Shown: positions 24,346 through 32,477 of the stretch, in pieces
How the letters are laid out: every line of letters starts with the position of its first letter
How positions within the stretch are numbered: position 1 is the stretch's first letter
Assembly (NCBI GenBank): GCA_016713105.1
Contig: JADJPS010000017.1
Span: 124,001 to 188,000 of the forward strand
DNA from: Devosia sp.
Lineage (GTDB): Bacteria; Pseudomonadota; Alphaproteobacteria; Rhizobiales; Devosiaceae
Direction: 5' to 3'
DNA: 64,000 nucleotides
Notes under the pieces: generated by a model
Told to the model about the DNA's origin: nothing
The model's database searches: none
What the model saw: only the letters and a program-made list of their open reading frames with translations
Translations under genes and position numbers: made by a program

Positions 24346-27111
24346 TCATGCAGCCACGAGATTGCGCAGCACGTAGTGCAGGATGCCGCCGTTCTGGTAG
24401 TATTCCAGTTCGTTGATCGTATCGATGCGGCAGCGGGTGGTGATCTCCTCGATCCGCCCGTCATGGCGGACGATCCGCACCTTGACCTCGGATCGCGGCG
24501 TCAGCGTGGTCAGGCCCTCGATCGAGACCGTCTCGGTGCCGTCGAGCTTGAGGCTCTGCCAGCTCTCGCCCTCAGCGAACTGCAGCGGCAAGACGCCCAT
24601 GCCGATCAGGTTGGAGCGGTGGATGCGCTCGAAGCTCTGGGCGATCACGGCGCGCACGCCGAGCAGCCTTGTGCCCTTGGCGGCCCAGTCGCGCGAGGAC
24701 CCGGTGCCGTATTCCCTGCCTGCGAAGATGACCAGCGGGGTGTCCGATTTCTGGTAGGCCATGGCCGCGTCGTACATGGCAAGAACGTCGCCGTTCGGGC
24801 CCTTGGTGAAGCCGCCCTCGACGCCCGGCACCATCTGGTTCTTGATGCGGATATTGGCAAACGTGCCGCGCATCATGACCTCGTGGTTACCGCGTCGCGC
24901 ACCGTAGGAGTTGAAGTCCTTCGGCGCCACCTGGCGCTCGACCAGGTACTTGCCGGCCGGAGTACCCGACTTGAACGAGCCCGCCGGCGAGATGTGGTCG
25001 GTGGTGATCGAATCGAGAAAGAGGCTGAGGATGCGCGCCTCGTGGATGTCGGTGACCGGCTCGGGCTCCATCTTCAGCCCGTCGAAATAGGGCGGGTTCT
25101 GCACGTAGGTGGAGGAGGAGTTCCAGCGGTATGTCTCGCCGCCGTCGACGGCGATCGCCTGCCAGTTCTCGTCGCCCTTGAACACGTCGGAGTAGCGGCC
25201 GAGGAACATCTGCGGCGTGATGACGGAGCGCACCACCTCGGCGATCTCGTGGTTGGAGGGCCAGATGTCCCTGAGGTAGACCGGCCTGCCGTCCGGATCG
25301 GTGCCGAGCGGTTCGGTGACGAGGTTCTTCGTCATCGTGCCGGCAATGGCATAGGCGACAACCAGCGGCGGGGAGGCCAGATAGTTGGCGCGGACATCCG
25401 GATTGACGCGGCCCTCGAAATTGCGGTTGCCCGACAGCACCGAGGCGGCAACGAGGTCATTGGCGTTGATGCATTCCGAGATCGCCTCAGGCAGCGGGCC
25501 GGAATTGCCGATGCAGGTGGTGCAGCCATAGCCGACGAGGTTGAAGCCCATGGCGTCGAGGTCGGCCTGCACGCCGGCGGCCTCGAGGTAGTCGGTCACG
25601 ACCTGCGAGCCCGGCGCCAGCGAGGTCTTGACCCAGGGCCTGGAGGTAAGGCCCCTGGCGCGCGCCTTGCGGGCGACGAGCCCGGCGGCAATGAGGACGT
25701 TCGGGTTCGAAGTGTTCGTGCACGAGGTGATGGCGGCGATCACCACGTGACCATCATTGATGCCATAGCTCGCGCCGCGCACCGGGAAGGCGGCCTCCTC
25801 GGGGATGTCGTCGACGCCGGTGGCGCCTTCGTCGACGAACCGGCTCTCGCCGTTCGATGCCGGCAGCGCAGTGCGATCCTTGCGCCCGCCGGCAAGCTCC
25901 TTCATCGCTTCGGCGAACTTCGGCGCCGCATCGACCAGCGACACCCGGTCCTGCGGCCGCTTCGGGCCCGACAACGAAGGAACGACCGTCGACAGGTCGA
26001 GCACGAGCGTGTCGGTAAACACCGGATCGGCCGACGAAGCGGCGCGGAACATGCCCTGCGCCTCGGCATAGGCCTTAACCAGCGCCACGCGGTCGGCATC
26101 GCGACCCGAGGTTTCGAGATAGGCGAGGGTATCGACGTCGACCGGGAAGAAGCCGCACGTCGCGCCGTACTCAGGCGCCATGTTGGCGATCGTCGCCTGG
26201 TCCTCAAGGCTGAGATGGTCGAGCCCCGGACCGTAGAACTCGACGAACTTGCCGACGACGCCCTTCCTGCGCAGCATTTCGGTGACGGTCAGCACCAGGT
26301 CGGTGGCGGTGATGCCCTCGTTGATCTTTCCGGTGAGCCTGAAGCCCACGACTTCCGGGATCAGCATGGTGATCGGCTGGCCGAGCATGGCCGCTTCCGC
26401 CTCGATGCCGCCGACGCCCCAGCCGAGCACGGCAAGCCCGTTGACCATGGTGGTGTGGCTGTCGGTGCCCACCAGCGTATCCGGATAGGCGTAGATCTCG
26501 CCCGACTCCTCGTCCTTGCGGGTCCACACCGTCTGGGCGAGATACTCGAGATTGACCTGGTGGCAGATGCCGGTGCCGGGCGGCACGACGCGGAAGTTGT
26601 CGAAGGCCTTCTGCCCCCAGCGCAGGAACTCGTAGCGCTCGCCGTTGCGCTCGTATTCGAGATCGACGTTCTGGGTGAAGCTGAGCGGGGTGCCGTAGCT
26701 GTCGACCATCACCGAGTGATCGATGACGAGATCGACCGGCACCAGCGGGTTGATCTTCTGCGGGTCGGCTCCAAGCTGGGCGGTGGCGTCGCGCATCGCT
26801 GCGAGATCGACCACCGCCGGCACCCCGGTGAAGTCCTGCATCAAGACGCGCGCCGGACGGTACGAGATTTCGTGTTCGGAGGTACGGGTCCTCAGCCAGT
26901 CGGCGACCGCCTCGATGTCCCTGCGCGTCACCGTCACGCCGTCCTCGAAGCGAAGCAGGTTCTCCAGCACTACTTTCATCGAGTGGGGCAGCTGGCTCAC
27001 GCCCCTCAGGCCGTTCTGCTCGGCGAGGGGGATCGAGAAGTAAGAATAGGTCCTGTCCCCGACTCTGAGCGTGGTTCTGGACTTGAAGCTGTCGAGGGAC
27101 TTGGAGGTCAC
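24346..27111 (-). CDS. acnA: Aconitate hydratase A
   Basis: 921 residues from a GTG at 27109-27111, with GAAGG upstream. Interconverts citrate and isocitrate in the TCA cycle using a [4Fe-4S] cluster. Cluster ligands are in SCTNTSNP and GCTTCIGNSG. TDSHTTMVNGLAVLGWGVGGIEAEAAMLGQ and AGREYGTGSSRDWAAKG with the catalytic serine are intact. Length fits the AcnA/IRP1 type (about 890-920). Divergent from ccmA across 172 bases containing a dyad. An RNA-binding moonlighting role is known for some homologues but not shown here. Confidence 0.96.
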   Translation of the reverse strand: MTSKSLDSFKSRTTLRVGDRTYSYFSIPLAEQNGLRGVSQLPHSMKVVLENLLRFEDGVTVTRRDIEAVADWLRTRTSEHEISYRPARVLMQDFTGVPAVVDLAAMRDATAQLGADPQKINPLVPVDLVIDHSVMVDSYGTPLSFTQNVDLEYERNGERYEFLRWGQKAFDNFRVVPPGTGICHQVNLEYLAQTVWTRKDEESGEIYAYPDTLVGTDSHTTMVNGLAVLGWGVGGIEAEAAMLGQPITMLIPEVVGFRLTGKINEGITATDLVLTVTEMLRRKGVVGKFVEFYGPGLDHLSLEDQATIANMAPEYGATCGFFPVDVDTLAYLETSGRDADRVALVKAYAEAQGMFRAASSADPVFTDTLVLDLSTVVPSLSGPKRPQDRVSLVDAAPKFAEAMKELAGGRKDRTALPASNGESRFVDEGATGVDDIPEEAAFPVRGASYGINDGHVVIAAITSCTNTSNPNVLIAAGLVARKARARGLTSRPWVKTSLAPGSQVVTDYLEAAGVQADLDAMGFNLVGYGCTTCIGNSGPLPEAISECINANDLVAASVLSGNRNFEGRVNPDVRANYLASPPLVVAYAIAGTMTKNLVTEPLGTDPDGRPVYLRDIWPSNHEIAEVVRSVITPQMFLGRYSDVFKGDENWQAIAVDGGETYRWNSSSTYVQNPPYFDGLKMEPEPVTDIHEARILSLFLDSITTDHISPAGSFKSGTPAGKYLVERQVAPKDFNSYGARRGNHEVMMRGTFANIRIKNQMVPGVEGGFTKGPNGDVLAMYDAAMAYQKSDTPLVIFAGREYGTGSSRDWAAKGTRLLGVRAVIAQSFERIHRSNLIGMGVLPLQFAEGESWQSLKLDGTETVSIEGLTTLTPRSEVKVRIVRHDGRIEEITTRCRIDTINELEYYQNGGILHYVLRNLVAA

Positions 27112-27202
27112 GGTGTCGCCTTCACGCGCTGGTGTTGCAAGGCGCCACCTCGGCCCTGACGCGGGGACCGCAAGGCCCGCGGGACCGGGGGGCGAAGTCA
27201 CA

Positions 27203-27223
27203 AGATTGGAACCGGTCCAATCT
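27203..27223. promoter_or_regulatory. Dyad in the acnA-ccmA intergenic region
   Basis: A perfect 8-bp inverted repeat AGATTGGA-ACCGG-TCCAATCT, 60 bases before the ccmA start and 91 before acnA. The TTGGAACCGG core resembles LacI-family operators but one half lacks a T. It could bind a regulator for either gene; no regulator gene is adjacent. Confidence 0.4.
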
Positions 27224-27283
27224 AGCGCTGGCTTATAGAGAAACAATTTCGCGCTTGCCAGCACGGACTTTGGTTGAATAGGC

Positions 27284-27922
27284 ATGGCGCCGATGAGTGC
27301 CAGCCCGACCTTTGCACAGGCCCGACTGAGGGTGCGCGGTCTCACCGTGAGGCGGGGAGAACGCCTGCTCTTCGCCGATCTCGCCTTCGAGCTTGCACCT
27401 GGCGAGGTGCTGCTGCTGCGCGGCTCGAACGGCACCGGCAAGTCGACTCTTCTGCTGACGCTGGCGGGGGTGGTGCGGGCCGAGGGCGGAAGCGTCGAGA
27501 TCACCGGCCCGGACGAACTGCCGCAGATGCATCTGCTCAACTACCAGCACGGCATCAAGGCGCGGCTCACCGCTGCGGAGAACCTGGGCTTCTGGCGGCG
27601 AATGTACGGGGAAACCGGCGTGTCCGTGGCCGAGGCGCTGCAGGCCGTCGGCATCGGTGGGCTCGCCGGGCTCGAGGCGGGGTATCTCTCCTCGGGTCAG
27701 GTGCGGCGGCTGTCACTGGCGCGCCTGCTGGTCTCCTATCGCCCGCTCTGGCTGCTCGACGAGCCGAGCGCTGCCCTCGACCGGGACGGCGAGGCGCTGC
27801 TCGGCCGGCTGATCGATGCGCACCGCGAGGCCGGCGGGATGGCCGTCATCGCCACCCACCACGCCCTGCCGCTCGCGAATGGCGGGGGCATCACCACACT
27901 GGTGCTGGGGGACTCGCCATGA
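27284..27922 (+). CDS. ccmA: Heme exporter ATP-binding subunit CcmA
   Basis: 212 residues. ATPase of the CcmABCD complex, which releases heme-loaded CcmE for cytochrome c maturation. Walker A is GSNGTGKST (about 48-56). The signature is YLSSGQVRRLSLARLL, Walker B is LWLLDEPSAALD, and the switch His follows in ATHHA. A second ATG three codons in (27293) is a possible start, since no clear ribosome site separates them. Its stop overlaps ccmB by ATGA. Confidence 0.93.
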   Translation: MAPMSASPTFAQARLRVRGLTVRRGERLLFADLAFELAPGEVLLLRGSNGTGKSTLLLTLAGVVRAEGGSVEITGPDELPQMHLLNYQHGIKARLTAAENLGFWRRMYGETGVSVAEALQAVGIGGLAGLEAGYLSSGQVRRLSLARLLVSYRPLWLLDEPSAALDRDGEALLGRLIDAHREAGGMAVIATHHALPLANGGGITTLVLGDSP

Positions 27923-28572
27923 GGGCCTTCCAGACCCTCATCGGGCGCGACCTGCGCCTTGCCGTCCGCGTCGGCGGCGAAGCGATGACGCTGGTCCTGT
28001 TCTTCATCATGGTGGCGGTGATCGTGCCGTTCGCCATCGGTCCCGACCGCCCGCAGCTGATGCGGCTCGCCCCCGGCATCGTCTGGATCGCAGCTTTCCT
28101 CTCGATGCTGCTCGGGCTCGACCGGCTCTTCCGGTCTGACGATGAGGACGGCTCGCTCCTGCTGCTCCGCCACTCCGTCTTGCCGCTCGAGGCGGTCGTT
28201 GCCGCAAAAGTGATTGCCCACTGGCTGGTGACGGCCGTGCCGCTGCTGCTTGCGACGCCGGTACTGGCGCTGCTGCTCTCGATGAGCTGGGCGCAGTGGG
28301 TCGGGACAGTTCTGGCGCTGCTGGCCGGCACCCCGGCGCTCACCAGCTTCGGCGCGCTGGGCGCAGCGGTGACTGTCGGCCTCAGGCGCGGCGGGCTGAT
28401 CGCGCCGGTGCTGATCCTGCCGCTCGCCATCCCGGTGATGATCTTCGGGGTCGGCATGCTCGATCCGCTGGCGGGAAGTGGTGCACTGCTCTTCCTCGTG
28501 GCACTCAGCCTGCTTGTCACCGTATTCTCCCCCTTCGCTGCCGCGCTTGCCTTGCGCGCGGCCGGGGAATAG
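27919..28572 (+). CDS. ccmB: Heme exporter membrane subunit CcmB
   Basis: 217 residues with six hydrophobic spans. The family segments LLGLDRLFRSDDEDGSLLLLRHSVLPLEAVVAAK and LAIPVMIFGVGMLD are present. It partners with CcmA in the ABC-type complex at the inner membrane. It is coupled to ccmA by a 4-base overlap and separated from ccmC by 94 bases that contain an FNR/FixK-type box. Confidence 0.92.
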   Translation: MRAFQTLIGRDLRLAVRVGGEAMTLVLFFIMVAVIVPFAIGPDRPQLMRLAPGIVWIAAFLSMLLGLDRLFRSDDEDGSLLLLRHSVLPLEAVVAAKVIAHWLVTAVPLLLATPVLALLLSMSWAQWVGTVLALLAGTPALTSFGALGAAVTVGLRRGGLIAPVLILPLAIPVMIFGVGMLDPLAGSGALLFLVALSLLVTVFSPFAAALALRAAGE

Positions 28573-28596
28573 ACGAAATCGGTAGCCCGCGTGCCG

Positions 28597-28610
28597 TTGA
28601 TCTGGGTCAA
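28597..28610 (+). promoter_or_regulatory. FNR/FixK-type box upstream of ccmC
   Basis: The sequence TTGATCTGGGTCAA matches the FNR/FixK consensus TTGAT-N4-ATCAA at nine of ten defined positions. It is centred about 63 bases before the ccmC ATG, so a site at -41.5 would put transcription about 22 bases before the start. It would give ccmC-D-G an oxygen-responsive promoter distinct from ccmAB. Confidence 0.68.
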
Positions 28611-28666
28611 GGCGGCGCGACGATCCGAGGCCTAGGACCCGGCAGCATCGAGATCCGCCCCGCCAG

Positions 28667-29431
28667 ATGACCGTCGACACCGTCAAGCAACCCAACTGGT
28701 TCAGCCGCCTCGCGCATCCGGGGTATTTTCTCACCTGGACCCGTTACCTCGTCCTGCCGCTGGCCATCGCGACCATTCTCGCCTTCGCGATCGGACTGTG
28801 GTTCGCGCTGTTCAACTCGCCCGAAGACTACCAGATGGGCGACATGGTGCGGGTGATGTATATTCACGTGCCCAACGCCTGGCTGAGCCAGCTCGTCTAC
28901 GGAACCATGGCGGTATCGGCGCTGGGCACGCTGGTCTGGCGCCACCCGCTCGCCGACGTCGCCAACAAGGCGGCCGCCCCGCTCGGCGCGGCCTTCACCG
29001 CGCTCGCCCTTTACACCGGGGCCCTGTGGGGCCGGCCGACCTGGGGCACATTCTGGGAATGGGACGGGCGGATGACCTCGACCCTGGTGCTGCTGCTGAT
29101 CTATCTCGGCATCGTGGCACTGTGGCGCGCCTTCGACGATCAGCTCAAGGCCGGCCGCATTGTTGCCATCGTCACGCTGGTCGGTGCGCTCAACATCCCG
29201 GTGATCAAGTTCTCGGTCGACTGGTGGAACACGCTGCACCAGCCGGCGAGCGTGTTCACTGCCGAGGGCCCGCGCATGCCGCCCTCGATCCTGACGCCGC
29301 TGCTGGTGATGATGCTGGCCTTCACGCTGCTGTTCGGGCTGCTCATGTTGGTGCGCATGCGCACCGAGATCCTGCGCCGGCGCGCCGATACGCTGAGCCG
29401 GCAGGCGGCCCTCGCCGGGGGGGCCAAATGA
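28667..29431 (+). CDS. ccmC: Heme-handling membrane protein CcmC
   Basis: 254 residues with six membrane spans. It loads heme onto CcmE at the periplasmic face. The tryptophan-rich motif WGTFWEWDGRMTSTLVLLLIY and the conserved periplasmic histidines (YIHVPNAW and TLHQPAS) are present. It is preceded by an FNR/FixK-type box and coupled to ccmD by ATGA. The Ala/Arg-rich end is slightly longer than in E. coli. Confidence 0.95.
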   Translation: MTVDTVKQPNWFSRLAHPGYFLTWTRYLVLPLAIATILAFAIGLWFALFNSPEDYQMGDMVRVMYIHVPNAWLSQLVYGTMAVSALGTLVWRHPLADVANKAAAPLGAAFTALALYTGALWGRPTWGTFWEWDGRMTSTLVLLLIYLGIVALWRAFDDQLKAGRIVAIVTLVGALNIPVIKFSVDWWNTLHQPASVFTAEGPRMPPSILTPLLVMMLAFTLLFGLLMLVRMRTEILRRRADTLSRQAALAGGAK

Positions 29432-29601
29432 CCACCGAAGCAATGCACCTGCAGTATATCGTCTGGGCCTATGCCGGCGTCGCGGTGGTTACCCTGGCGC
29501 TCATCGCCTATGTCGCACTCGACGCGCGGGCGGTGCAGAGGAGGCTCGCCGCGCTCGACAAGGCCGGCATCCGTCGGCGCTCGGCCGGGACCGGCAATTG
29601 A
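29428..29601 (+). CDS. ccmD: Heme exporter small subunit CcmD
   Basis: 57 residues: one membrane span (about 10-31, YIVWAYAGVAVVTLALIAYVAL) followed by a basic tail (ARAVQRRLAALDKAGIRRR). This is the usual size and topology of CcmD, which stabilises the CcmABC complex and frees holo-CcmE. It overlaps ccmC (ATGA) at its start and ccmG (TTGA) at its end. Confidence 0.88.
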   Translation: MTTEAMHLQYIVWAYAGVAVVTLALIAYVALDARAVQRRLAALDKAGIRRRSAGTGN

Positions 29602-30137
29602 CCCGCATCGCCCTCGTCCTCTTGCCGCTGGTGCTGCTCGTTGCGCTGCTTGCCGTGTTCGCACTCAACATGGACCGCGATCCCAGCCTCGTGCGCTCGG
29701 TGCTGATCGACAAGCCGGCACCGCAGTTCAGCCTCGCGGCGGTCCCCGGCACCGGGCGGGAGGGCTTCGACACGGCAACGCTGGCCGGCGAAGTGACAGT
29801 GGTCAACATCTTCGCCAGCTGGTGCATCCCCTGCCGCGACGAGCACCCGCTGCTCGAGGTGCTGAAGCAGCGCACCGGGGTGCGGCTGTTCGGCATGAAC
29901 CAGCGGGACGCGGCGGAAAATGCGGTAGCGTTCCTCGCCGAACTGGGCAATCCGTACGATCGGATCGGGGCGGATGGCGACAATCGCGTATCGATCGACT
30001 GGGGGGTTTACGGGGTGCCGGAGACCTTCGTGGTCAACGCCAGAGGCGTGATCGTCTACAAGCACGTGGGCCCGATCACTCCGGAGTCGCTGGAGAGGGA
30101 AGTACTGCCGGCGATCGCAAAGGCCAGAGCGTCATGA
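29598..30137 (+). CDS. ccmG: Thiol:disulfide interchange protein CcmG/DsbE
   Basis: 179 residues from a TTG at 29598-29600 that overlaps the ccmD stop. A signal anchor (about 3-24) precedes a periplasmic thioredoxin fold with active site FASWCIPCRDEHP (WCxPC). YGVPETFVVNARGVIVYKHVGPI holds the cis-Pro region. It reduces apocytochrome c heme-binding cysteines. Last in ccmA-B-C-D-G; the rest of the Ccm machinery (ccmE, F, H) is elsewhere. Confidence 0.93.
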   Translation: MTRIALVLLPLVLLVALLAVFALNMDRDPSLVRSVLIDKPAPQFSLAAVPGTGREGFDTATLAGEVTVVNIFASWCIPCRDEHPLLEVLKQRTGVRLFGMNQRDAAENAVAFLAELGNPYDRIGADGDNRVSIDWGVYGVPETFVVNARGVIVYKHVGPITPESLEREVLPAIAKARAS

Positions 30138-30219
30138 TTCCCGCCGGAACCAACTGACGGCTCGTCCGTTGCTCTCCTCGGGCCGCGTCGTCGCGCGGCG
30201 ACAGCCAAGGAGAGATGGC

Positions 30220-30588
30220 ATGCACAGCGTATCCCTGCGTTCCGTCGAGAAGGGCATGAAGGTCCATGACCGCGACAATCAAGAAATCGGCCGGGTCGAC
30301 TGGGTCCGCTTCGGCGACGATGACCCGGAAACCCCAGAGATCGAGGCGAACGCGGGCGCCGAAGTGCCGCGGCGCGACACGCTGATCGACGCCATCGCCG
30401 ACGTCTTCCGCCCCGACGACCTGCCGGAGGAGGTGCGCCAGCGGCTGCTGCACCAGGGCTTCGTGCGCATCGACGCCGACGGCCTGTTCGCCGCCGACCG
30501 CTACGTGACGCCCGAGCAGATCGGGTCGGTGAACCGCGACGGGATCACTCTCAACGTCAGTCGAGACGACCTGCTGAAGCGGCCCTGA
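30220..30588 (+). CDS. DUF2171/PRC-barrel-like small protein
   Basis: 122 residues from the ATG at 30220-30222, chosen because CCAAGGAGAG is well spaced; an overlapping out-of-frame ATG lies at 30215. SLRSVEKGMKVHDRDNQEIGRVDWVRFGDDD at the N-terminus resembles a PRC-barrel/DUF2171 module. The C-terminus has a second beta-rich part ending VTPEQIGSVNRDGITLNVSRDDLL. No membrane segment or catalytic motif is visible. Function is unknown; a stress or RNA-processing role would be speculation. Confidence 0.65.
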   Translation: MHSVSLRSVEKGMKVHDRDNQEIGRVDWVRFGDDDPETPEIEANAGAEVPRRDTLIDAIADVFRPDDLPEEVRQRLLHQGFVRIDADGLFAADRYVTPEQIGSVNRDGITLNVSRDDLLKRP

Positions 30589-30624
30589 CCGGCCGATTCC
30601 CGCACGCCGACGCGTGGAACACCT

Positions 30625-31251
30625 TCAGGGCAGTGGATCGAGAGGCGGAATCGGGTCTATCGGCTGCTGCGGATCCGGGGCGTAGCGGGTCAGGAGCGGC
30701 AATTGCAGCATCGAGAACACGATGGTGATCGGCATGATGCCCCAGACCTTGAAAGCCACCCAGGTGTCGGTGTCGAACAGCCGCCACACCACCTCGTTGG
30801 CGACGGCGAGGAAGAGAAAGAACAGCCCCCAGTTCACCGTCAGCTTGCGCCAGCCCTCGGGCTTCAGCTTGTAGACATCGCCGAACACGTACTTCAGCAG
30901 CGACTGGCCAAAGGCCAGCCCGCCCAGCAAGGTCACGCCAAACAGCGTGTTGACAATGGTCGGCTTCATCTTGATGAACATGTCGTCCTTGAGCAGCAGC
31001 GTCAGCGTACCGAACACGAGGACGACGATGCCGGTCACCAGCGGCATGACGGCGATCTTCCGGAGCAGCAGCCAGCTCAGTACCAGCGACACCACCATGG
31101 CCCCCATGAACCAGGCGGTCGCGGTGAAGATGTCGGAATTGCCGTTGACGAAAAAGAAGATCAGCAGCGGCCCCAGTTCGAGCGCGATCTTGATCAACTG
31201 CGGCCGGAGCTCCGACCAGTTCACCTCGGCAGTCTTGCTGTCGTCCGTCAC
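30625..31251 (-). CDS. yciB: Septation protein A / YciB inner-membrane protein
   Basis: 208 residues with five to six membrane spans. Conserved segments are LGPLLIFFFVNGNSDIFTATAWFM and MKPTIVNTLFGVTLLGGL. VNWGLFFLFLAVANEVVWRLFDTDTWVAFKVWGIMPIT is diagnostic of the IspZ/YciB family, which affects intracellular septation and envelope integrity. Its start overlaps the ftsY stop by ATGA, so it is the last gene of dapF-mtaB-ftsY-yciB. Confidence 0.93.
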   Translation of the reverse strand: MTDDSKTAEVNWSELRPQLIKIALELGPLLIFFFVNGNSDIFTATAWFMGAMVVSLVLSWLLLRKIAVMPLVTGIVVLVFGTLTLLLKDDMFIKMKPTIVNTLFGVTLLGGLAFGQSLLKYVFGDVYKLKPEGWRKLTVNWGLFFLFLAVANEVVWRLFDTDTWVAFKVWGIMPITIVFSMLQLPLLTRYAPDPQQPIDPIPPLDPLP

Positions 31252-32477
31252 TTGGCACTCCCTGCGACCGCTGTGGCGAAGTCGCGCGCAGCGAACGCCT
31301 CGAGGTTGTCGATACCCTCTCCCACTCCGATGAAGTGGACGGGCAGACCGAATTTCTGCGCGATGGCGACGAGGATGCCGCCGCGCGCCGTGCCGTCGAG
31401 CTTGGTCATCACCAGCCCGGTGACGCCGGCGCGCTTGCCGAAGATTTCGACCTGATTGAGGGCGTTCTGCCCGGTCGTGGCGTCGAGTGTCAGCAGTGTC
31501 GCGTGCGGCGCCGACGGCTCGACCTTCCTGATAACCCGGATGATCTTTTCGAGCTCGCTCATCAGTTCGTCGCGATTGTGGAGCCGCCCGGCGGTGTCGA
31601 TCATCAGCACGTCGACGCCCTCGGCGCGCGCCCGCTCCACCGCCTCGTAGGCGAGCCCGGAGGCGTCGGATCCGGCCGGCTTCGCGATGACCTCGGCGCC
31701 GGTGCGCTGGCCCCAGACCTGCAACTGCTCGATCGCGGCGGCGCGGAAGGTGTCGCCGGCCGCCAGCATCACCGACTTGCCCTGTGCCCGGTAGAGCCCC
31801 GCGAGCTTGCCGATGGTGGTGGTCTTGCCGGTGCCGTTCACGCCCACCATCAGGATGACAAAGGGCTTCTGCGCAGCATCGACGACGAGTGGCTGCGCCA
31901 CCGGCTCGAGCACCTTGACGATCTCGTCGGCGAGCACCTCGCGCACGTCCTCGGCGGAGATGTCGCGGTCGAAGCGGTCGCGGCGCAGCGTCTCGGTGAC
32001 CTGGGTCGCCATGTCGATGCCGAAATCGGCCTGGATCAGGATGTCCTCGAGTTCGTCGAGCATCTGCTGATCGAGCTTCTTCTTGGTGAAGACGGCCGCG
32101 ATGTTGCCGGTCAGCTGGTCAGAGGTGCGCTTGAGGCCGGAGGCGAGGCGCTGGAACCAGTTGCGCTTCTTCGGCGGCTCGGCGGGCGCGGCGGCCTCGA
32201 CTTTCTCGATATAGGTCGGGGTCGCCTCGGGCGGGCCGGGCGGCGCGTGGGAGACGATTTCCTCAGGCGATTCAATGGTGAGGCCGGCCTCGTGCATGGC
32301 CTCTTCGAGAGCGATTTCCTGGTCTGGCGGGAGAACCAGAGGCGCGGCCTCGACCACGTCGTCGAGCACGATGTCGGCCGCTAGGTCCTCGGCGACGGTA
32401 TGCTCGCGCGCCGGTTCGGGGGGCGTATCGCCGCCGCCGAACAGGCGTTGCAGGAAGCCTTTTTTCTTTTCGACCAT
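31248..32477 (-). CDS. ftsY: Signal recognition particle receptor FtsY
   Basis: 409 residues. GTPase receptor that docks SRP-ribosome complexes at the membrane. An acidic N-terminal A domain of about 110 residues precedes the N-G domain. GVNGTGKTTTIGKLAGLYRAQG is G1, DTAGRLHNRDELM is G3, and VMTKLDGTARGGILVAIA carries G4/G5. IDNLEAFAARDF is the C-terminal closing loop. It starts within the mtaB stop (TGATG). Confidence 0.96.
   Translation of the reverse strand: MVEKKKGFLQRLFGGGDTPPEPAREHTVAEDLAADIVLDDVVEAAPLVLPPDQEIALEEAMHEAGLTIESPEEIVSHAPPGPPEATPTYIEKVEAAAPAEPPKKRNWFQRLASGLKRTSDQLTGNIAAVFTKKKLDQQMLDELEDILIQADFGIDMATQVTETLRRDRFDRDISAEDVREVLADEIVKVLEPVAQPLVVDAAQKPFVILMVGVNGTGKTTTIGKLAGLYRAQGKSVMLAAGDTFRAAAIEQLQVWGQRTGAEVIAKPAGSDASGLAYEAVERARAEGVDVLMIDTAGRLHNRDELMSELEKIIRVIRKVEPSAPHATLLTLDATTGQNALNQVEIFGKRAGVTGLVMTKLDGTARGGILVAIAQKFGLPVHFIGVGEGIDNLEAFAARDFATAVAGSAK

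Noticed and set aside
24376..27159. 927-codon plus-strand frame
   Set aside because: Shadow of acnA, whose catalytic motifs are intact on the minus strand.
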